A stretch of 7,907 nt of DNA from Caulobacteraceae bacterium (GTDB lineage: Bacteria; Pseudomonadota; Alphaproteobacteria; Caulobacterales; Caulobacteraceae). The translations under genes were made by a program, and so were the position numbers. The notes below the pieces were generated by a model, which worked only from the letters and a program-made list of their open reading frames with translations, did no database searches and was not told the DNA's origin. The stretch is from NCBI GenBank assembly GCA_013815405.1, contig JACDGF010000090.1, positions 1 to 7,907 on the forward strand, given 5' to 3'. Shown piece after piece: positions 1-6,200 of the stretch. Position 1 is the first letter of the stretch, and every line of letters begins with the position of its first letter.

Positions 1-2
1 CG

Positions 3-557
3 GCCGGCCTGCGCGTTGGGCGCACCAGTCTTCGCCCGCGCGCGGTCGACGCGGCGGCCGCGGGGCCGCGCAAGGACGACCGCCGGTTGCACACCGACGC
101 CTTCCCCTCCCAGCCGACCCGAGGATGGCGGATCCTGCGGGTTTTTTCCAACATCGACCCGGCCGGCGAGCCGAGGGTCTGGCAGATCGGCGAGTCCTTC
201 GAAGCGTACGCTCGGCGATGGGTCGCCAAGACACGGCGCATGGCGCCCCTGGAAGCTTGGCTCCTGCATCGGCTGGGGATCACCAAGAGTCGGCGATCCG
301 AGTACGACGCGGTTATGCTGGCCTTGCACGACCACGCCAAGCTGGACGACGCCTATCAGGCGACGGCGCCCCGGCGGGAAATGAGGTTTCCCGCCGCCAG
401 CAGCTGGGTCGTCTTCACCGACGCCGTGGTCCACGCCGCGGTCAGCGGGCGCTACGCCCTGGAACAGACCTTCTATGTTCCGCCCTCCTCCCTCGCCTGT
501 GAGGCGGTTTCGCCGCTAAGGATCCTGGAACGCTTGACCGTCCGGCCCCTGTGCTGA
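3..557 (+). CDS. kdoO: Kdo hydroxylase family protein (Fe(II)/2-oxoglutarate dioxygenase), 5'-truncated
   Basis: The frame is open to the left edge, so 184 C-terminal residues are present and roughly the first third is missing. Members of this family hydroxylate the 3-position of Kdo to give Ko in the inner core of lipopolysaccharide, using Fe(II), O2 and 2-oxoglutarate. The segment [20 protein letters not shown] (from about position 84) carries the HxD iron-ligand pair: His at 90-92 and Asp at 96-98. The distal His is probably the one in VVHAAVSG (432-434). Other family-like blocks are [49 protein letters not shown] and the terminal [15 protein letters not shown] at 87 can be read as a start, but it is the Leu before the HTD motif and the frame continues upstream with plausible sequence, so I do not treat it as the start. 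The 3' end overlaps the convergent dctA gene by 42 bases. Family assignment is from recalled motifs and is fairly sure; activity on Kdo is inferred. Confidence 0.85.
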   Translation, partial: AGLRVGRTSLRPRAVDAAAAGPRKDDRRLHTDAFPSQPTRGWRILRVFSNIDPAGEPRVWQIGESFEAYARRWVAKTRRMAPLEAWLLHRLGITKSRRSEYDAVMLALHDHAKLDDAYQATAPRREMRFPAASSWVVFTDAVVHAAVSGRYALEQTFYVPPSSLACEAVSPLRILERLTVRPLC

Positions 558-1829
558 ACGCGGCGCGGCGATCGGCCGTCGCGCGGGCGCCAACTCCCGC
601 GCCAAGCGCTCGCGGTCCAGGGTTCCCTCCCAGCGGGCGACGACCAGGGTGGCGACGCCGTTGCCAATGACATTGGTCAGGGCTCGGCATTCGCTCATGA
701 ACCGGTCGACGCCCAGGATCAGCGCCATGGCCGCCACCGGAATGGTCCCCACCGCGCCCAGGGTCAGGGCCAGGGTGATGAACCCGGCCCCGGTGACCCC
801 GCTGGCGCCCTTGGACGTCAACATCGCCACGGCCAGCAGGCCCAGCTCCTGGGGCAAGCTCAAGTGGATGTTGGTGGCCTGCGCGAGGAACAGGGTGGCC
901 AGGGTCATGTAGATATTGGTCCCGTCCAGGTTGAACGAATAGCCGGCCGGCACCACCAAGCCGGTCACCGCCCGCGGCGCGCCCAGCCGTTCGAGTTTTT
1001 CCATCAGTTGCGGCAGGACCGCCTCGGAGGACGAGGCGCCCAGGACGATAGTGAGCTCTTCGCGGATGTAGACGAGGAACCGCCACAGCGAAAAGCCCGC
1101 CGCCCGGGCGACGGCGCCCAGCACCACGGCGATGAACAGGATCGAGGTCAGATAGACGCAACCGACCAGCCCCCCCAGCTTGATCAGGGCGCCAAGGCCA
1201 TATTTGCCGATGGTGAGGGCCATGGCCCCGAAGGCGCCCAGGGGCGCGGCGCGCACCACGATGCGGATGATGCCGAAGAACACCGCGCCGACCTGGTCGA
1301 GGGACCGCGCCACAGGCACGCCGGTCCGCTCCAGGCCGGCGATGGCGAAGCCGGCGAGAACGGCCAGCAACAGAACCTGGAGGATGTTGCCGGCGGCAAA
1401 GGCGGACACGAAAGTGTCCGGGATGAGATGCAGAAGCCAGTCGGCGATCCCGTGCATCTGGCGGGCCTTGTCGGCATATTGCGCGACCGACCGGGAATCG
1501 AGCGCGGCGGGATCGACGTTGAACCCGGCGCCGGGCCTGGCGACCTCGCCCACCACCAGGCCCACGACCAGGGCCAGGGTGGAGACCGCCTCGAAATAGA
1601 TCAGCGCCCGGGCCCCCACGCGGCCGAAGCTCTTCAGGTCGCTCATCCGCGCGATCCCGCCGGCCACGGTGCAGAAGATCACCGGCGCAATCAGCATCTT
1701 GATCAGCCGCACGAACCCCTCGCCCAAGGGTTGGAGGGCGACGCCGATCCCCGGCCACAGGGCGCCGACCAGGATGCCCAGGGCGATGCCGATCAGCACC
1801 TGGACGTAAAGCGATTTCAGAGCCCGCAT
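516..1829 (-). CDS. dctA: C4-dicarboxylate:cation symporter, DctA-like (DAACS family)
   Basis: A complete inner-membrane carrier of 437 residues, close to the usual DctA length, expected to import succinate, fumarate and malate with protons or sodium. The N-terminus begins directly with a membrane helix ([20 protein letters not shown]). The transport core is intact: the serine-rich hairpin GASSSEAV at residues 264-271, [10 protein letters not shown] at 296-305 (the NMDGT-type motif of helix 7), the second hairpin [13 protein letters not shown] at 339-350, and [14 protein letters not shown] in helix 8 at 373-386. In helix 8 the position equal to Asp394 of GltPh, which contacts the amino group of aspartate, is Ser; this favours dicarboxylates over amino acids. 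I chose the ATG at 1829 over an upstream GTG at 1856, because a strong Shine-Dalgarno sequence lies 7 bases before the ATG and none precedes the GTG. The tail after about residue 412 is Pro/Arg-rich and poorly conserved, and its last 13 codons lie antisense to the Kdo hydroxylase gene. It may follow the phasin-like gene on the same strand, but 252 bases separate them, so a promoter of its own is likely. Confidence 0.93.
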   Translation of the reverse strand: MRALKSLYVQVLIGIALGILVGALWPGIGVALQPLGEGFVRLIKMLIAPVIFCTVAGGIARMSDLKSFGRVGARALIYFEAVSTLALVVGLVVGEVARPGAGFNVDPAALDSRSVAQYADKARQMHGIADWLLHLIPDTFVSAFAAGNILQVLLLAVLAGFAIAGLERTGVPVARSLDQVGAVFFGIIRIVVRAAPLGAFGAMALTIGKYGLGALIKLGGLVGCVYLTSILFIAVVLGAVARAAGFSLWRFLVYIREELTIVLGASSSEAVLPQLMEKLERLGAPRAVTGLVVPAGYSFNLDGTNIYMTLATLFLAQATNIHLSLPQELGLLAVAMLTSKGASGVTGAGFITLALTLGAVGTIPVAAMALILGVDRFMSECRALTNVIGNGVATLVVARWEGTLDRERLARELAPARRPIAAPRSAQGPDGQAFQDP

Positions 1830-1834
1830 CCGCG

Positions 1835-1844
1835 CCCCTCCCCC
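1835..1844 (-). promoter_or_regulatory. Ribosome binding site of dctA
   Basis: On the minus strand this reads GGGGGAGGGG. It contains GGAGG at 1841-1837, seven bases before the ATG at 1829. It decides the start in favour of this ATG over the in-frame GTG at 1856, which has no purine-rich sequence upstream. Confidence 0.75.
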
Positions 1845-2081
1845 GAGCGACCGCACCCTACCGCGCGGCGCGCATCCAACGCCAGCGGCGGCCGGCCGGC
1901 GCCCGGGTCGCGTCGCGTCCGAGAGCGCGCCCAGGCGGCTGAAGATGGATGGCTAGCCGGCGAGAACACCGCCGTCGGAGTCGTCACCGGTTCGCCGCGA
2001 GGGGCGCCGCGACACTGCCCCCGGATCGGTCATGGCTCGCGAGCTTGCCGAAGGGCCGCGGTCGGCTCCGCGTCGATGATC

Positions 2082-2429
2082 TCAGGCGCCGGGAGCGATG
2101 ACTCGCACGGCTTGCCCCGCGGCGTCGGCCACGATTTCGCCGGTCTGATCGCAGCAGCCGCGGACCAATTCGAGATCCTCGCACAGCAGGGCGGCGCGAG
2201 CGGCCAGGAGATCCTGTGGCGTACGGCAGCCCATGACCGTCATCAGTCCGCGCACGGCGTTTCGGTGGCGGCGGCGGGCGAGAAGCACGCCGACCCTCGC
2301 CAGGTCTCGAAACTCCGTGGCGAAAACCAGGCCCAATTTCACGGCGCCGGCAACTGCGGCGGGGCTTGGCGGGCATGCGGCGCGCGGAGTGGTGGTCGCG
2401 GCGTACGTCATGATGCTGCAATGCACCAT
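2082..2429 (-). CDS. Small phasin-like protein
   Basis: A 115-residue protein. The segment CRTPQDLLAARAAL followed by LCEDLELV (residues 68-89) resembles the phasin_2 signature, in which a Cys/Thr-Pro-x-[DE]-Leu-Leu motif leads into a long amphipathic helix ending near GEIVADAAG. Phasins coat polyhydroxyalkanoate granules in the cytoplasm; some relatives have other roles. The N-terminal 30 residues are Ala/Pro/Thr-rich and look disordered. The protein is Cys-rich for its size (C4, C19, C68, C83, C92, C93). I take the ATG at 2429, preceded by a weak GGGGCGAAGA; ATG at 2411 is an alternative and has no better site. No PHA synthase, depolymerase or PhaR gene is in the window, so the role is inferred from the motif alone. 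It lies on the same strand as dctA, 252 bases upstream of it. Coding potential is supported by the motif. The fold is likely; the granule function is unsure. Confidence 0.65.
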   Translation of the reverse strand: MVHCSIMTYAATTTPRAACPPSPAAVAGAVKLGLVFATEFRDLARVGVLLARRRHRNAVRGLMTVMGCRTPQDLLAARAALLCEDLELVRGCCDQTGEIVADAAGQAVRVIAPGA

Positions 2430-2508
2430 TCTTCGCCCCGACGCAAGATGGAACCCCCGGCGGCGCCCTTTCTCCCCGCCAAGTCAGCGCCTTGACCCGC
2501 CCGAGCCG

Positions 2509-2537
2509 TTGTCGGCGCCGCCCGCCGGTCGTATGAG
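2509..2537 (+). promoter_or_regulatory. Candidate promoter of the tRNA-Arg gene
   Basis: TTGTCG (2509-2514) and TATGAG (2532-2537) are spaced by 17 bases. Each matches the sigma-70 consensus at four of six positions. The expected start would be near 2543-2546, just ahead of the mature tRNA end at 2549. A better -35-like TTGACC at 2492-2497 has no -10 element at the right distance. The same transcript could continue into the lipoprotein gene. Confidence 0.4.
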
Positions 2538-2548
2538 AGGCGCCGTCG

Positions 2549-2625
2549 GTCCCGTTAGCTCAGCAGGATAGAGCACCGGTTTCCTAAACCGGGGGTCAGA
2601 GGTTCGAGTCCTCTACGGGACGCCA
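2549..2625 (+). tRNA. tRNA-Arg, anticodon CCU
   Basis: A full cloverleaf can be drawn. The acceptor stem GTCCCGT (2549-2555) pairs perfectly with ACGGGAC (2615-2621). The D arm carries GCTC/GAGC. The anticodon stem CCGGT/ACCGG encloses the loop TTCCTAA, with anticodon CCT at 2583-2585, which reads AGG. The T stem AGAGG/CCTCT encloses TTCGAGT. The variable loop is short (five bases). G2622 is the discriminator base and CCA is encoded at 2623-2625. AGG is a rare arginine codon in GC-rich genomes, so this is normally a minor tRNA. The 3' halves of tRNA-Arg genes are common phage and island attachment sites, but no second copy of this 3' end and no integrase are visible here. Confidence 0.97.
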
Positions 2626-2650
2626 GGATGTCGAAGCGTTTGGAAGCCTC

Positions 2651-3190
2651 ATGACCAACGCCCGCTTTTTCGTGATCGCGGCCGGCGCCGGCCTGTTGAC
2701 CGGTTGCGGCCTCTCGGAGGGCGCCGCCTCCCAGGCGCCGGCGGAGTCGAATCCCAAGCCCGCCGCCACGCTGAACCGCGTCACCGGAACGGTGGACCCC
2801 ACCCGGATCCCCTCGGATGGTCGAAAATATATGCTGACCTATGGCACGGTGACCTGCGCCTCTCCGATCTCCCTGGGCGTGGCCCGGACGATCTGGCCGC
2901 ACAGCCTGGGCAGCGACTATCAGGGGCAGGTTTTCAACGCCACCCACTGCCTGCCGCCCGGCGGCGGCCTCACCCTGCCGACGCCTGTTCCGGCGCAATA
3001 TTTCCAGGACGTCACCTGGCGCGCCACGTTCGACGGCGGGGTAAGCTGGGTTAGCGGGTCGCTGCGGGTGGCGGCGCTGCGCGGCAAGGCGCCGGGCGGC
3101 GAGGAGGCCACCACCTTCGTCGCGATCGACGACCTCATTCCAATGGAAGGGCCCTCGGCGCGCGCCCCCGCGTCGAAGCCGGGCGCCTAG
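2651..3190 (+). CDS. Putative outer-membrane lipoprotein of unknown function
   Basis: A 179-residue protein I do not recognise. The N-terminus is a lipoprotein signal peptide: a short basic start (MTNAR), a hydrophobic stretch (FFVIAAGAGLL) and the lipobox LLTGC, with Cys19 as the expected lipidated residue. Gly follows the Cys, so there is no inner-membrane retention Asp and sorting to the outer membrane is expected. Residues 22-40 are an Ala/Pro/Ser linker. The globular part (about 41-143) looks rich in beta strands (YMLTYGTVTC, VTWRATFDGGVSWVSGSLRVAAL). It has just two Cys (69 and 100), which could form a disulfide in the periplasm or outside. The end is Pro/Ala-rich. GGAAG at 2642-2646, four bases before the ATG, is an acceptable ribosome binding site. 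The gene starts 25 bases after the tRNA with no terminator visible between, so co-transcription with the tRNA is possible. Its stop is 13 bases from the stop of the convergent adhesin gene. The gene is well supported; the function is open. Confidence 0.75.
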   Translation: MTNARFFVIAAGAGLLTGCGLSEGAASQAPAESNPKPAATLNRVTGTVDPTRIPSDGRKYMLTYGTVTCASPISLGVARTIWPHSLGSDYQGQVFNATHCLPPGGGLTLPTPVPAQYFQDVTWRATFDGGVSWVSGSLRVAALRGKAPGGEEATTFVAIDDLIPMEGPSARAPASKPGA

Positions 3191-3203
3191 AAGGCGACGC
3201 GCC

Positions 3204-6200
3204 TCATTTGCGCTTCTTGCGCTTGTCGTCGTCCTCGTCGGAAGTGTCGCCGACGTCGGTGACGTAGCCCAGGACATCGACGGTGATCACCGACATCTCG
3301 GTGCGATCGCCCCCCGAGCCGGCGACCGCCTGGGCGGCCTGGGCGGCGGCGGCGGTGGCGGCCGAGGCGCTGGTCTGGGCGGCCACATCCACCGCGCCGG
3401 GGCTGTGGTCGCCGAACACCGCCCCGTTGGCCTGAATGGCGTCGGCGTTGGCGACCTGGAAGGCGGCGATGAAGACATTGCCGGCCGAGCGGACCCCCGC
3501 GTCGCCCGCGTCCACCGTGCCGCGCGGCGCGATCAGGGCCACGTCCGGCGCCGCCGCCGTGGGGTCGGGCTGGAAGGCGGCGATACCCGCGCCGGACACG
3601 CCGGCGGCGCTGTCGACCCGGCTGAAGCCGTCCTCGTCGATGCGCACGGCGATCGGCGGGAAGTTGGCCGAGGTCTTGGGGCCCTGGCCGGCGTTGAGGT
3701 TGGCGTTCGACGACCACAGGGTCACGTCGCCGCCCTCCTCGGTGAAGAGGCGGCTCTGGTTGAGCAGGAAATCGCCATCGGTGAAGGAATCGATCAGGCC
3801 GCCTCTCAAGGTCAGCACCCCTTCGTAGCCGACCGGGATCTGGTCGATCACCGCCGTGAGGGGGGCGCCCGGCAGGTTGCCTGAGAAGAGCCGCCCGCCG
3901 TCATAAACCCTTCTCGCCGCTTGCTCCGAGGTGCGGACGGTCGAGCCGGCGAGGACCCGCCCGCCGGGGCCCAGGATGAAGATGTCGCCGCCCTGGGCGG
4001 TCTGGATGGTCGCCAGGCGCAGGTCGAGGTTGCCGGTCAGGATCGGTGTGTTGGCCCCGTTGGAGCCGCCGGTCAGGTCGTTCTGAGTGTAGCCCAGGGT
4101 CGCGGGGAAGAGGGTGTTCACCGCCTGATAGCCGCGGGCATATTTCAGATAGGAGGGGCTGGTCGGGATGGAGGTCTGGACCAGTTCGTTGAAATAGACG
4201 TTCTTGAGCAGGTATTCGCGCTGGGTGAGCGCCGGCAGAGCCTGCAGGGCCGCGAAGGCCTGGTCATAGGTGACGTCGAGGGTGCCGTAGGCCGAGGTCA
4301 GGGCGGCGGCGTCGGTGAGCTGCAGCCAGGGGATCAGCGGCAGGCGCTGATCCGCCACCTGGGGCAGGAAGGCCAGGGCCTGGTCGAGGGTGACCGCCTG
4401 GCCGTTTAGCAAGGCTTCCGCGAACTGGACCAGCGGCGATTTGGGCGGCGGCGGGGCGCCGGGGACGATGGTGGCGTCGTATTTGGCGACGATTCCGGAG
4501 GCGATCGAGCGGAACCAGTCGACCAGGCCGGCGGCGTAGATTTCCCGGTTCCGGTCGACCACCGTGACGCCGTTGGCGTCGGTGGCCTGGGCGAAGAGGT
4601 AGTCGGGCAGGTTGGCGAAGTTCGCGGGGGACAGGTAGTAGCTTTCGAGGCCGGCGAAGTTCTGGCCCTTGGCGACTCCGAACTCGGTGTAGATGTCGGC
4701 GCTCTTTTCGGGTAGCCAGGGGTTGTTCAGATTGCCGACCGCCAGGATGCCACCGCCGTAGGTAAGGGCGCCCGTAAGCCGGGGGGGGTTGACGTTGTTG
4801 GGATCGAACACGAAACCATCGGTCACCGCCGAATTGAGGAAGGGACCAGCGTCGCGGCCGGCCTCCACAAAGACCGCACCGGGGCCGCCGACCAGGAAGG
4901 TGTTGCCCTGGACGGCGGGCAGTTGATTGCCGAGCACGTCCGGCAGGCCGATCACCGGGCGCTCAAGGGTGGTCGTGGCGGTGATGTCGCGACCCGCGAA
5001 GATGCGGGTGATGTCGGCGGGCAATAGGTTCTGGCCGAAGAAGACCATGTCGATGATGTCCTCGCCGGCGCTGATCCGGGTCTGCTTGGGCGAGGAGAAG
5101 ATCATGTCCACGATGTCGCCGCCGGCGATGATCCGGTTGGGCTCGGCGTCGCCCGCGTGGGTCGGCGTGGAGTTGTGCAGGGTCCTGCGGGCGACGTCCG
5201 GCGTGTTGGGCAACACGGCGGGGAACAGGAACGGACGTCCGCTCAGCAGAACCCCCGTTCCGGCATCGACATCGAAGATCGAGAATGCCCCCGGCAGGAG
5301 GCTGGGATCGCCGTCGTCCATGGCGATGGTCAGGGGGGCGATGTCGCCGGCCGCCAGGAGGCGCAGGGTCCCGCTGGGGCTGGGGACCAGGAAGGCGCCG
5401 CTCGCCCCGTTGTTCACCCCCGGAGTGGTGACGATGTCGAGGCCAGCGCCGACGGAGACCGCCTCGAGAGACCCCGGATAGACCGCCGATTGGGTATTGA
5501 GAGCGGCCTGCACGCCGCCGGCGGTGGCCACGTCCGGACCCAGATTGGCCAAAGTGACAGACCCATCGGCGACGATCGAGACCGCCGCGTCTGGGGCATA
5601 GAAGCCCGCCGCGTCGAGGTTGTTCTGAAAGGCATTGCCTTGATCCCGGTTCACCTTCACCCCTAGCGCGGCGATGCCTTGCAAGGTCACCGCGCCGCCG
5701 GCTTGGATATGGACCATGGCGTCGCTGAGCCGCAGGCGCAGGGTATTGTCGAACAGACCCGGAGGCGAGGCATTACCTTCCACTAGCCGCCCCGCGGTGG
5801 CGATATCGTCGTGAACCGTCAGGTTGACCTGTCCGGACGCCACGTCGATGCGGCCCCCCAAGAAGTCGCGCCCGGCGGCGATGTCGATATTGCCGCCGCT
5901 CAGGGCGGCCAGGGCGTTGGGCATGTCCCCAGCCACGTTGCCGGTGGTCAGGGAAGCAGTGGATACGATGGAAAGATCCGAGACGTCCCGGCTGGCCACG
6001 ATGGTGATGTATCCGCCGGCCAGGGTTCCGACACCCTCGGTGAAGAGTTGGGGATTTATCAGGGCGTTGGTGACGCCGCCGATGGCGCCGGTCCGCCAGG
6101 GCTGGTCGCCCGTGCCGATCCAGGGACGGGTGTCGGTGGGCGGCGCCTGGACCCTGCCCACGCCGCCTAAAAGCGACTCAAGCTCCGTGTCGCGCCGGCC

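Noticed and set aside
87..557. TTG at 87 as the start of the Kdo hydroxylase
   Set aside because: The TTG is the Leu before the HTD iron-ligand motif and the frame is open to the left edge, so the gene begins outside the window.
2041..2068. Inverted repeat 13 bases after the phasin-like gene as a terminator
   Set aside because: On the minus-strand RNA three of the ten pairs are mismatches and no U run follows.
1830..2081. A sigma-54 promoter for dctA, as found in rhizobia
   Set aside because: A TGGC near 1880 lacks a GC doublet at the proper spacing. The palindromes GCCGGCCGGC (1891-1900) and GGCTAGCC (1951-1958) are short and expected in such GC-rich DNA.
864..2495. A 543-codon open frame on the plus strand opposite dctA and the phasin-like gene
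   Set aside because: It is a by-product of high G/C at third positions of dctA. The translation is rich in Gly, Asp, His and Gln with no motif, while the opposite frame is a clear transporter.
2600..2625. tRNA 3' end as an attachment site of an integrated element
   Set aside because: No second copy of the tRNA 3' end and no integrase are in the window; the neighbouring genes look like ordinary chromosomal ones.
2555..3277. Minus-strand frame ending in GLEPLTPGLGNRCSILLS
   Set aside because: That ending is the antisense translation of the tRNA gene, a well-known false protein end. The rest is antisense to the lipoprotein gene.
3405..3884. Several plus-strand frames of 100-180 codons inside the adhesin gene
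   Set aside because: They are shadows of the adhesin frame with no recognisable domain or convincing ribosome binding site.
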